A stretch of DNA of 64,000 nucleotides from JBGTFE01 sp049799955 (GTDB taxonomy: Bacteria > Acidobacteriota > Blastocatellia > Pyrinomonadales > Pyrinomonadaceae). How positions within the stretch are numbered: position 1 is the first letter of the stretch; every line of letters starts with the position of its first letter. Below, piece by piece: positions 42,088 to 50,320 of the stretch. The notes under the pieces are model-generated. The model saw nothing but the letters and a program-made list of their open reading frames with translations. It had not been told where the DNA came from and did not search any database. Location: the NCBI GenBank assembly GCA_049799955.1, contig JBARIW010000103.1, forward strand, positions 4,518 to 68,517, in the 5' to 3' direction. The translations under genes and the position numbers were made by a program.

Positions 42088-43887
42088 TTATTTTATTTGC
42101 AGTTCATAAGGCAAAATCAGCATTGCTTCGCCGTTTTTCATCTGGTCGAAAAAGGATGCGAAACGCAGAGTTTTACGCATATCTTCGGGCAGAGATTTCA
42201 GTAAAACTTCCTGCGCTTCTTTTTCTTTGGCGTTGGCAAAAGTGCTGTCATCGCCGCCGAAAAGCGACTCGAAAAACGGGCGCGGCGCAGGAAAAGCGAC
42301 TCGTTTGACTTCCTTTTCGGCAGGCAGATTGGCAAGCTGCTTGGCAATGTCGATGGCTTTTTCCAGACCGCCGAATTCATCAATCAAACCGTTTTGTTTT
42401 GCCTGAGTTCCCGTCCAGACGTGTCCCTGACCGATTGCGTTTACGTCTTCGACGGTTTTTCCGCGACCTTTCGCAACTTTCGGTACAAAATCGTTGTAAT
42501 AAATTTTGTTTGCCTGGTCTTGCATTTTGGCGCGTTCGTCGTCAGTCCATTTGACGGTTTCGCGGAAAATCCCCGCGTTTTTGCCGCGCATCACATATTC
42601 GTTGGTAACTCCAATCCAGTCGTAAAAACCTTTGACGACGGGTTTGCCGAGAAATACGCCGATTGAGCCGGTGATTGTCGTCGGCTCGGCAACGATTTTG
42701 TCGGCGTTGCACGAAATATAATAGCCGCCCGAAGCCGCGACATCCGCCATCGAAACGACGACCGGCTTTTTCTTCGCCTTCGCGTTTTCTATCGCGTGCC
42801 ACATCAAATCCGACGCGAGCGCCGAGCCGCCCGGACTGTCAACGCGCAGGACAATCGCTTTTATCGTTGAATCTTCCGCCGCGTCGTTAATCGCTTTGAC
42901 CATCGTATCCGAGCCGACGGTTTCGCCGCTCATCGGACCTTTACTCGACGAGCCGCCGGTGATTGCGCCCGAAGCGTAAATGACGGCGATGCGTTCGCCT
43001 TTGTTAATTCCAAGCGAATCGGAAGGAATTTCACGATATTGACTGCCGCTGATTGTGCGGATTTTATCGTTTTGATTATAACCGAGCCTACTCTTTAACT
43101 CTTCCAAAACCTGGTCGCGATAATATGCGCCGTCGATTAATCCCTGCTGCTGCGCGTCGTTTGCGTGATAAGGCGCGTTGTCGATAATCGCTTTGACATC
43201 TTCGATGGATTTTTTCCGCGCTTCGGCAATCGCGCCTGAAAAACGCCCGTAATATTCGTCCAAAATCGCGTTGAGAACTTCGCGCTGAAATTTGGACATT
43301 TCCTTGTTCGTGTATTGTTCGGGCGCGCTTTTATAGTCGCCGATTTTGATTACCTCAGGTTCGATTCCGAGCTTGTCGAGCGAGCCGCGATAAAACATCG
43401 CTTCCGCCGCAAAACCGTTGACATACAAATCGCCCGAAGGCGGCAGGAAAATCTTTTCGGCAGCTGTGGCGATAAAATATTCCTTGTTCGTGCCGAGCTC
43501 CATATAGGCGTAAGCCGGTTTTCCCGAAGCGCGGAAATCTTTAATCGCCTCGCGCAATTCTTCAGCCTTTCCCCAGCCGATGCCGGGAAAATCGATGTCG
43601 AGCAGAACCGCGCCGATGCGGCTGTCAACTTTTGCCTTGCGAAGCTGAGTCATAAGACTCGTAAAAGATTGCGTCTGGCTGATTCCGATGAATTTCGCCA
43701 TTGGGTCTTCGGGCGAATAATCGGGCAAATCGCCGGAAACGCGCAAAACGAGAACGCTGTTTTCCGGCACGTCCGGTTTTCCGAGCGATTCCGCCAGCAG
43801 AGCGATTCCGATAATCGCCACTAAAAATACGGCGAGCAAGACTCCGCCGATGATGAGAAATATTTTTCCTGTTTTAGACATTGCCAT
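42088..43887 (-). CDS. sppA: Signal peptide peptidase SppA, long (67K) form
   Basis: 599 residues. An N-terminal membrane anchor (about 7-30) and two ClpP-like domains in tandem, as in E. coli SppA. The general-base lysine is expected in GDYKSAPEQYTNKEMS near 184, the nucleophile serine in VSMADVAASGGYYIS near 388, with TTITGSIGVF after it. It degrades cleaved signal peptides in the inner membrane from the periplasmic side. GGAG lies about a dozen bases before the ATG; a second ATG two codons later is possible. Monocistronic. Confidence 0.92.
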   Translation of the reverse strand: MAMSKTGKIFLIIGGVLLAVFLVAIIGIALLAESLGKPDVPENSVLVLRVSGDLPDYSPEDPMAKFIGISQTQSFTSLMTQLRKAKVDSRIGAVLLDIDFPGIGWGKAEELREAIKDFRASGKPAYAYMELGTNKEYFIATAAEKIFLPPSGDLYVNGFAAEAMFYRGSLDKLGIEPEVIKIGDYKSAPEQYTNKEMSKFQREVLNAILDEYYGRFSGAIAEARKKSIEDVKAIIDNAPYHANDAQQQGLIDGAYYRDQVLEELKSRLGYNQNDKIRTISGSQYREIPSDSLGINKGERIAVIYASGAITGGSSSKGPMSGETVGSDTMVKAINDAAEDSTIKAIVLRVDSPGGSALASDLMWHAIENAKAKKKPVVVSMADVAASGGYYISCNADKIVAEPTTITGSIGVFLGKPVVKGFYDWIGVTNEYVMRGKNAGIFRETVKWTDDERAKMQDQANKIYYNDFVPKVAKGRGKTVEDVNAIGQGHVWTGTQAKQNGLIDEFGGLEKAIDIAKQLANLPAEKEVKRVAFPAPRPFFESLFGGDDSTFANAKEKEAQEVLLKSLPEDMRKTLRFASFFDQMKNGEAMLILPYELQIK

Positions 43888-44046
43888 TTTTTAGATTTTC
43901 TCCAAAATTTTGATTTATCCAAAATAAATCTTAACTCTTTACGTCAAAAACTTCTAAAAGGTTTGATTTCTTAGAAACGTAAATTATTGTAAACGTGATA
44001 AACTTTCCTTCCAATCAAACGTATTATTCTATAAGATTTTCACGTA

Positions 44047-45282
44047 ATGGATTTTACTGAAACACTAAAACTCGCTTTCTCGGCAATCTGGTCGCACAAG
44101 CTGCGCTCGTTCCTGACGCTTCTCGGAATGATTATCGGCGTAACGGCATTTATGGTCGTCCTTTCGATTTTGCAGGGCTTTAACGTTTATGTTGATGAAA
44201 AAATAGCCGGTATCGGCTCAAATTCATTTACAATTCGCAGATTCAGCTTTGACGACTTTAAAGACACCGATACGATTGCCGCCGCGCAGCGACGGAACAA
44301 GGAATTAACCTTTGACGAGCTTGACTATATTCGCGAACACGCGCAGCTAATCGATAAAATCGGCGCGAAATCCGGCGGCGGTCCGTCTGAAATTAAACGC
44401 GGCAACGAAATTTTGCAGGACGTTTCCGTTTCGGGCGTCGAGCCGGTTATTGCCGAAATCGAGAAGACGGATATTGCCGACGGACGTTTTTTTACAGAGA
44501 CGGAAAACAACAATTCGATGCGCGTCGCCTTTGTCGGCGCTGATATTTCAAGCAAACTTTTCCCGCAGGGCGGCGCAATCGGCGGTGAAATTGTTATCAG
44601 GGGAATTCCCTACCGAATTATCGGCATCCAGACGGCGAAAGGAACGGTTTTCGGTCAGCCGCAGGACAGTTTTGTTCAGCTTCCTTTAAAAACTTACGGG
44701 CTTGCCTTCGGAGGTTTGACCGGCGGTCGCGCGCCTTATTTTGAAGCTTCGGCAAAAGCGGACAAACTTTTTGACGATACGGTCGAAGAAGCGCGCAATT
44801 TGATGCGCGTCAAACGCAAAATACCTTTCGGCGAAAAAGACAATTTCGGCATTTTAACGCCCGACGCGATTTCCGGTCTGAAAGATAATCTTTTAGGTCC
44901 GACTTTTATCGTTATTCTGGCAGTTCCGGCGATTGCGCTGATAGTCGGCGCAATCGTAATTATGAATATTATGCTTGTCGCCGTTACGGAAAGAACCAGA
45001 GAAATCGGCATTCGAAAGAGTTTGGGCGCGAGACAGTCCGATATTTTGAAACAATTTATCTCCGAATCGGCAACGCTTTCGGCAATCGGCGGAATTATCG
45101 GTCTGATTTTAGCCAAACTGATCGGAATTCTTGTCAGCGCGGTGCTTCTGAAAACGGTTATTCCGTGGTATGCGGCGGTAATTTCTATCGGAGTTTCGGC
45201 GCTCGTCGGTATTTTGGCTGGATTGTATCCGGCATGGAAAGCGGCGCGGCTCGACCCGATTGAGGCTTTAAGAGCGGATTAA
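44047..45282 (+). CDS. ABC transporter permease, MacB/FtsX type (first of pair)
   Basis: 411 residues: N-terminal helix (about 18-40), a large periplasmic MacB_PCD domain (about 45-280) and three C-terminal helices with the FtsX pattern, including TERTREIGIRKSLGARQSDIL near 318-338 and PAWKAARLDPIEALR at the end. Such permeases need a separate ATPase; none is adjacent. It is followed after five bases by a paralogue with the same architecture, so the two likely form a heterodimer. Cargo unknown. Confidence 0.9.
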   Translation: MDFTETLKLAFSAIWSHKLRSFLTLLGMIIGVTAFMVVLSILQGFNVYVDEKIAGIGSNSFTIRRFSFDDFKDTDTIAAAQRRNKELTFDELDYIREHAQLIDKIGAKSGGGPSEIKRGNEILQDVSVSGVEPVIAEIEKTDIADGRFFTETENNNSMRVAFVGADISSKLFPQGGAIGGEIVIRGIPYRIIGIQTAKGTVFGQPQDSFVQLPLKTYGLAFGGLTGGRAPYFEASAKADKLFDDTVEEARNLMRVKRKIPFGEKDNFGILTPDAISGLKDNLLGPTFIVILAVPAIALIVGAIVIMNIMLVAVTERTREIGIRKSLGARQSDILKQFISESATLSAIGGIIGLILAKLIGILVSAVLLKTVIPWYAAVISIGVSALVGILAGLYPAWKAARLDPIEALRAD

Positions 45283-45287
45283 ATATT

Positions 45288-46550
45288 ATGACATTTCTAA
45301 CCAGTTCGTTTTACGAAAACCTGAAAATGGCTCTTGATACGTTGAGAAGCAATAAGCTGCGCTCTTTTTTGACCATCATCGGCGTTGTCGTCGGAGTAAT
45401 TACCGTGATGCTTATTTCCTCAGTCATCAGCGGAATCAAGGTTGCCGTCGAAAAGGAAGTCGAATCATTCGGAACACGCTCGATTTTCCTCTATAAATTC
45501 GACATCGGCATTCACGTCGGCAGACGCTCGCAGGAAGAAAGAATGCGAAAACCTCTGACATTCGACGATGCCGAAGCGATAAAAAATCTATCTTCGATTG
45601 AAACGGCAGTTCCGTTTCTCGACGTTTCCAACAATTTTTTCGGGCAGAAAACAATGGTTACCGGCAAGAACGGTAAAACTTCCTCCGCCGTTCAGCTTCA
45701 GGGAACAATGCCGGATATTGAAAAAACGACCACCGAGATTTTGCTCGGCGGTCGATGGTTTTCTCAAAATGAGAGCGACGAAAAGGCAAATGTCTGTCTA
45801 ATCGGCTCAAGCGTCGTCGAAAGTTATTTCCCGTATGAAAACCCAATCGGACAAACGATTGAAATCGGCGGAAACGAGTTTCGCATTATCGGAACTCTCG
45901 AAAAACGCGAGCAGCTTTTCGGCGGCGGCGGCGGAAATAACGACCAGAGCAATGTGATTTATATGCCCATCGGCGCGGCTTTGAAGCTTAAACCGAACGC
46001 TGACGATTTGTTTATTCTGGCAATCGCGCGAGAAGGAATGCTCGAAAAAGCTAAAGACGACGTGCAGGATTTATTGCGCGTGCGAAGACAGGTTCCGTTC
46101 GGAAAACCCGATAATTTTTCGATGGCTACTGCCGCGAGTCTTATCGAACAATTCAACTCTATTACGTGGATGGTCGCGCTGGCGATGATTGTAATCTCGT
46201 CGGTTGGTTTGATGATTGGCGGAATCGGCGTGATGAATATTATGCTCGTTTCCGTTACGGAAAGAACACGCGAAATCGGCATTCGCAAAGCCCTCGGCGC
46301 AAAGCAAAGCGACATTTTATTGCAGTTTTTAATCGAGGCGGCGACATTAACGGGCTTCGGAGGTTTGCTCGGATTATTTCTCGGATGGCTTTTAACTTTG
46401 CTCGTAAAACTTATTATGCCTTCCTACGTTCCATGGTGGGCGCCGGTCGCCGGATTTTTCGCCAGCGTCGGCATTGGCTTAGTTTTCGGACTTTTCCCGG
46501 CGTGGAAAGCGGCAAGGCTCGACCCGATTGAATCGCTCAGATATGAATAA
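45288..46550 (+). CDS. ABC transporter permease, MacB/FtsX type (second of pair)
   Basis: 420 residues, same layout as the preceding gene: helix about 20-42, periplasmic MacB_PCD domain about 45-285, three C-terminal helices, TERTREIGIRKALGAKQSDIL and PAWKAARLDPIESLRYE. The periplasmic domains differ strongly while the helices are similar, as in diverged tandem duplicates. A MacB-type ATPase and adaptor are encoded 22 kb away at 19.9-22.4 kb and would complete a pump. Confidence 0.9.
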   Translation: MTFLTSSFYENLKMALDTLRSNKLRSFLTIIGVVVGVITVMLISSVISGIKVAVEKEVESFGTRSIFLYKFDIGIHVGRRSQEERMRKPLTFDDAEAIKNLSSIETAVPFLDVSNNFFGQKTMVTGKNGKTSSAVQLQGTMPDIEKTTTEILLGGRWFSQNESDEKANVCLIGSSVVESYFPYENPIGQTIEIGGNEFRIIGTLEKREQLFGGGGGNNDQSNVIYMPIGAALKLKPNADDLFILAIAREGMLEKAKDDVQDLLRVRRQVPFGKPDNFSMATAASLIEQFNSITWMVALAMIVISSVGLMIGGIGVMNIMLVSVTERTREIGIRKALGAKQSDILLQFLIEAATLTGFGGLLGLFLGWLLTLLVKLIMPSYVPWWAPVAGFFASVGIGLVFGLFPAWKAARLDPIESLRYE

Positions 46551-46552
46551 TA

Positions 46553-46620
46553 TAGTCCCAAGTCCCAGGTTTTAAATCAAAGAAATTCATCTTTGGAACA
46601 TTAAACCTGGGACTTGGGAC
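46553..46620. repeat. GTCCCAA/GTCCCAG 7-mer hairpin
   Basis: GTCCCAAGTCCCAGGTTT (46555-46572) and AAACCTGGGACTTGGGAC (46603-46620) are perfect 18-nt complements; units are GTCCCAA and GTCCCAG. Located between convergent genes, likely a shared terminator. Confidence 0.85.
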
Positions 46621-46626
46621 ACAAAA

Positions 46627-47466
46627 TTATGTTGCATTACCTGACATTAAAGCTCCGACAACTCTGAATGCGATTTGGATTAAAGCCAGAATTATCACAA
46701 TCGCCCAGGCTGAACCGGAAGAAATTTTGTGTACGATGCGCAAGCCGATTGCCGCTAAAACCCAGCCCCAAATCATAAATAAATCCAGCGTACCGACCAG
46801 TGTTGCCAATACCGGCATCGATTTTCCGTCAAGCAAAAAGCTGGGATTGGCATTAACCAAACCGCGCTGGCTCGCCGTTCCGATGTCAATATCGTCAACC
46901 GATTTTAGAAACAGAATGATGAAATTGGCAATCATCGAGATAACCAGCGGAGGCAATGATGCGTAAACCCAGACCGACACGCCGTGCAGATAACCGCCTG
47001 AGCCGCCGAAAGCTTTTCCTCCGAGCCAGTACAGCAAGCCGCCTAGAGCCGTAACGAGAATTATTATGACCGGCATCGCAAATCTGACGACTTTCCCGAT
47101 GGTCATATTTAACTGTATGGCGCCTTCCTTTTGTTCTCCGGTAAGCCCTTGCGTCTGCGGGTTTTTATCTATTTGCTCGGCAACAAATCTTTTGAAATTA
47201 GACTCGCCGACCTTGTAGTAAAATGCGAAGCTGAAAGCAGTCGTCAAAATTATTATTACCAGCAAAGCCAAAATAAATCTCGGTTTTCGCCGTAAATCTT
47301 CAAATGTATTTCCCGGCTCGAAAAATATACTGCCGAGCGTCGCCGCTTCCGACATCTGCGGCGGTTCGGGAGCGACCATTTTTTCCGGCGGCGGCGGCGC
47401 CTGCCATTCGCTTGAATCCTGTTCCCCGGGCAAATTCGGTTCGTTTATCGAATTTTCTTCCTGCAT
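46627..47466 (-). CDS. Yip1-domain membrane protein
   Basis: 279 residues from the ATG at 47466 (AAGGAGA upstream), rather than a frame 33 codons longer. A proline/glutamate-rich cytoplasmic N terminus (about 1-60) and five transmembrane helices with the Yip1-like pattern (GSIFFEPGNTFEDLRRKPRF entering the first helix, GGLLYWLGGKAFGG in the middle). Bacterial Yip1 proteins have no defined role; possibly membrane organisation. Convergent with the permease pair. Confidence 0.8.
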   Translation of the reverse strand: MQEENSINEPNLPGEQDSSEWQAPPPPEKMVAPEPPQMSEAATLGSIFFEPGNTFEDLRRKPRFILALLVIIILTTAFSFAFYYKVGESNFKRFVAEQIDKNPQTQGLTGEQKEGAIQLNMTIGKVVRFAMPVIIILVTALGGLLYWLGGKAFGGSGGYLHGVSVWVYASLPPLVISMIANFIILFLKSVDDIDIGTASQRGLVNANPSFLLDGKSMPVLATLVGTLDLFMIWGWVLAAIGLRIVHKISSGSAWAIVIILALIQIAFRVVGALMSGNAT

Positions 47467-47602
47467 AATCTGTCTCCTTATTTTAATTTTAAATAAAAAA
47501 TTAGCGCGTCTTTCGGAAACCTCCTTTAAAACACTTTTGAAAGCCGCATTGTCATTGAATTTCACCGCTTTATACGAATGTATTTTTTTTTCGTTTCAAA
47601 TA

Positions 47603-48607
47603 TTAATTCATCGCAGGCGCATTTTCATAGCCTTCAACGCGAATACACGCCGCGAAATGATTTTTTCTTATTTCCCTAAGCTCCGGCACAACCTGCGCGC
47701 ATTCTTCAATCGCCCACGGGCAGCGAGTTCGAAAACGACAGCCCGAAGGCGGATTTATCGGCGTCGGGACATCTCCCTGAAGCACGATTCGCTCGCGTTT
47801 TTTCTTCGGGTCGGGAATCGGAATTGCCGAAAGCAAAGCTTTTGTATACGGATGAAGCGGATTTTCGTAAAGCTCGCGAGCTTCGGCAATTTCGACGATT
47901 TTTCCGAGATACATCACCGCTACACGTTGGGAAATATGCTCGACAACCGCCAAGCCATGCGAAATAAAAAGGTATGTCAGCCCGAATTCAGCCTGCAAAT
48001 CCTGTAAAAGATTGACGACCTGCGCCTGAACCGAAACGTCCAACGCCGAAACAGGCTCGTCGGCAATAATCAGTTTCGGATTCAGCGCCAGCGCGCGCGC
48101 GATTCCGATTCTTTGGCGCTGACCGCCGGAAAATTCGTGCGGGTAACGCGTCATATAATTCGGGTCAAGCCCAACCTTTTGCATCAAATCCGCAACTCTA
48201 TCGCGTCTTTCGGATTTATTGCCGATTCCGTGAATTTTCAAAGGCTCGGAAACGATTGAAAGAATGTTCAAGCGCGGATTCAGACTCGCATACGGGTCTT
48301 GAAAGATAATCTGCATCTCGCGTCGAAGCTTCTGCATTTCACTGTTCGGCATTCCGATTATGTTTTGCCCTTCAAAAACGACCTCGCCGCTCGTCGGTTC
48401 ATAAAGCCGCAAAATACAGCGCCCGACCGTCGATTTCCCGCAGCCCGATTCGCCGACCAGACCGAGCGTTTCGCCGGCAAAAATATCAAACGAAACGCCG
48501 TCAATCGCCTGCACCACATCGTCGCTGTTCTCGACCGGAAAATGCTTGACGAGATTTCTGACCTGAACAAGTTCTTTTTTTTGAGTTTTTACCGCGCTTT
48601 CCTGCAT
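47603..48607 (-). CDS. Oligopeptide/dipeptide ABC transporter ATP-binding protein, OppF/DppF type
   Basis: 334 residues. Walker A GESGCGKST near 56-64, Q-loop IFQDPYASLNPR, signature FSGGQRQRIGIARAL, Walker B LIIADEPVSALD, His in ISHGLAVV, and the Opp-specific C-terminal segment PLHPYTKALLSAIP followed by CRFRTRCPWA (iron-sulfur-like cysteines of this subfamily). Energises uptake of peptides. The partner OppD-type ATPase lies upstream in the same run, separated by the GNAT gene. Permeases and binding protein are not in the window. Confidence 0.92.
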   Translation of the reverse strand: MQESAVKTQKKELVQVRNLVKHFPVENSDDVVQAIDGVSFDIFAGETLGLVGESGCGKSTVGRCILRLYEPTSGEVVFEGQNIIGMPNSEMQKLRREMQIIFQDPYASLNPRLNILSIVSEPLKIHGIGNKSERRDRVADLMQKVGLDPNYMTRYPHEFSGGQRQRIGIARALALNPKLIIADEPVSALDVSVQAQVVNLLQDLQAEFGLTYLFISHGLAVVEHISQRVAVMYLGKIVEIAEARELYENPLHPYTKALLSAIPIPDPKKKRERIVLQGDVPTPINPPSGCRFRTRCPWAIEECAQVVPELREIRKNHFAACIRVEGYENAPAMN

Positions 48608-49150
48608 TTAACTTTTTACTTTTTTTACCCAATTTTCCGCGACGATTGCAAAGCGTTCGTGGTCGCGCCAACGACTTCCGATTTTTAAGTACCTTTCGGA
48701 AAATCCTTCTTTAACAAAACCGTTTTTCTTCAAAACCGCAATCGAAGACAGATTATGCGGCTGAACATTCGCTTCAATCCGGTGAAGCTTTAAAGTTTTA
48801 AACGCAAAACGCAGGGCGAGCCCGATTGCCTCGGTCATAAAACCCCGGCGCGCGAATTTTTCGCCCAGATAATAGCCTAGATACGCGTTTTGAAAATTGC
48901 CTCGAAAAATCTGTGAAAGATTAATCATCCCGGCAATCGCGTTATCTTCAATCCCCAAAATCAAAAAACTTTCGTTTGTTTCAAATTCGTTTCTGAGTAA
49001 AAACGCGTCAAAGGCTTTTCTGTCCAAAGGCGGATTTGCCAAGCCTTTGTGAAACTTGCGGCTTGCCAGATTCATCGCAACAAATTCTTCAAAATCCTCA
49101 GCCTTCGGCGGACGCAGCCAGACTTTTTTCCCTTTTAAGATTCTCGTCAT
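48608..49150 (-). CDS. GNAT family N-acetyltransferase (RimJ/RimL-like)
   Basis: 180 residues with the acetyl-CoA-binding pattern YYLGEKFARRGFMTEAIGLAL (about 93-113), followed by HRIEANVQPHNLSSIAVLKKNGFVKEGF, typical of the RimJ/RimL ribosomal-protein acetyltransferase group. The start overlaps the 3' end of the oppD-type gene by about 53 bases and the stop abuts the oppF-type start, so all three are one translationally coupled unit. Acceptor unknown; amino-acid or peptide N-termini are plausible but unproven. Confidence 0.9.
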   Translation of the reverse strand: MTRILKGKKVWLRPPKAEDFEEFVAMNLASRKFHKGLANPPLDRKAFDAFLLRNEFETNESFLILGIEDNAIAGMINLSQIFRGNFQNAYLGYYLGEKFARRGFMTEAIGLALRFAFKTLKLHRIEANVQPHNLSSIAVLKKNGFVKEGFSERYLKIGSRWRDHERFAIVAENWVKKVKS

Positions 49151-50120
49151 AAAGAACGCATCTTACCTTTACGTTATTTTCCAGTCGATAAAGCGGAATT
49201 TCGCCCGTTGTGCAGATTCCTTCCATACAAAATTCGCATCGCGGCGCGAAATGACAGCCATCGGGCAAATTTGTCGGGCTTGGCACAGTTCCTTCGATTG
49301 TTTGCAGGCGAGAAGTTTTCTCGATTTCCGCGCCGCTAAGTTTCGGAACCGAGCGAAGAAGTCCCTGCGTGTATGGCATTTTCGGTTTTTCAAAAATCTC
49401 TTCAACCGGCGATTCTTCGACGATTTTTCCCGTGTACATCACGCAAACACGGTCGGCGACTTCCGCGACGACGCCCAAATCGTGCGTGATAAGCAAGACG
49501 GCAAGCTTGCGCGTTTCGCGCAGATTATTCAGCAAATCGAGAATCTGCGCCTGAATCGTAACGTCGAGCGCCGTTGTCGGCTCGTCGGCGATTAAAAGCT
49601 CTGGGTTACAGGCAAGCGCCATCGCAATCATTACGCGCTGGCGCATTCCGCCGGAAAGCTGGTGCGGATAATCCTTGACGCGGCGCGACGGGTCGGGTAT
49701 CGAAACTTCGTGCATCGCGTCAATCGCCGCCTGCCAGGCTTGCGCTTTATTCATATTTCGATGCAGTCGCAAGGCTTCGGCAATCTGCTCGCCGACCGAA
49801 AAAACCGGATTCAGCGATGTCATCGGGTCTTGAAAAATCATCGAAATATCGTCGCCGCGAATCTCGCGCATCCGCGCGTCCGAGGCGGTCGTCAGCTCTT
49901 CGCCCTTAAATTTTATCGAGCCGCCCGCAATTCGTCCCGGCGGCGAAATAAGTCGCATCACCGAAAGCGCGGTGATTGATTTTCCGCAGCCCGATTCGCC
50001 GACCAGACCGAGCATTTCGCTTTCGTCAACGTAAAAACTGACATCGTTGACAGCTTTGACAAGCCCGGCGCGCGTCGGAAAATGAGTTTGCAGATTTTCT
50101 ACTTCAAGCAGATGATTCAT
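49098..50120 (-). CDS. Oligopeptide/dipeptide ABC transporter ATP-binding protein, OppD/DppD type
   Basis: 340 residues. Walker A GESGCGKS near 40-47, IFQDPMTSLNPVF, signature LSGGMRQRVMIAMAL, Walker B LLIADEPTTALD, ITHDLGVV, and the OppD-type C terminus with MPYTQGLLRSVP and CHFAPRCEFC. It forms the heterodimeric ATPase with the OppF-type protein. I chose ATG 50120 over a TTG one codon earlier. First complete gene of the run unless the small frame upstream is real. Confidence 0.92.
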   Translation of the reverse strand: MNHLLEVENLQTHFPTRAGLVKAVNDVSFYVDESEMLGLVGESGCGKSITALSVMRLISPPGRIAGGSIKFKGEELTTASDARMREIRGDDISMIFQDPMTSLNPVFSVGEQIAEALRLHRNMNKAQAWQAAIDAMHEVSIPDPSRRVKDYPHQLSGGMRQRVMIAMALACNPELLIADEPTTALDVTIQAQILDLLNNLRETRKLAVLLITHDLGVVAEVADRVCVMYTGKIVEESPVEEIFEKPKMPYTQGLLRSVPKLSGAEIEKTSRLQTIEGTVPSPTNLPDGCHFAPRCEFCMEGICTTGEIPLYRLENNVKVRCVLYDENLKREKSLAASAEG

Positions 50121-50123
50121 CAA

Positions 50124-50270
50124 TTATTTCGATAAATGGAATTGCTTTGAGATGTTCGAAATAACTTTTCTAAACATTTTTCCATTTGCTGCGTAAAATT
50201 CTTCGCCGTTAACTTTTATTTTATACGTGCAACTCTTTTTATCGCTTTTTCTTCCAATGAATGTTATCAT
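50124..50270 (-). CDS. Possible small protein upstream of oppD
   Basis: 48 codons from the ATG at 50270 (CGGGAAAA just before it), ending three bases before the oppD ATG. The peptide is basic (pattern KSDKKSCTYKIKVNGEEFYAANGKMF) and looks like a small folded beta protein, not random translation. Not recognised. It occupies most of the divergent gap to the S41 gene and could equally be leader sequence. Confidence 0.35.
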   Translation of the reverse strand: MITFIGRKSDKKSCTYKIKVNGEEFYAANGKMFRKVISNISKQFHLSK

Positions 50271-50320
50271 TTTTCCCGAAAATTGTATTTCCGGCAGTTT
50301 TATTTTAGGAGATTTTTGTA

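Noticed and set aside
44047..46550. One permease gene split by a frameshift
   Set aside because: Both halves are complete FtsX/MacB permeases with their own helices and periplasmic domains; they are tandem paralogues.
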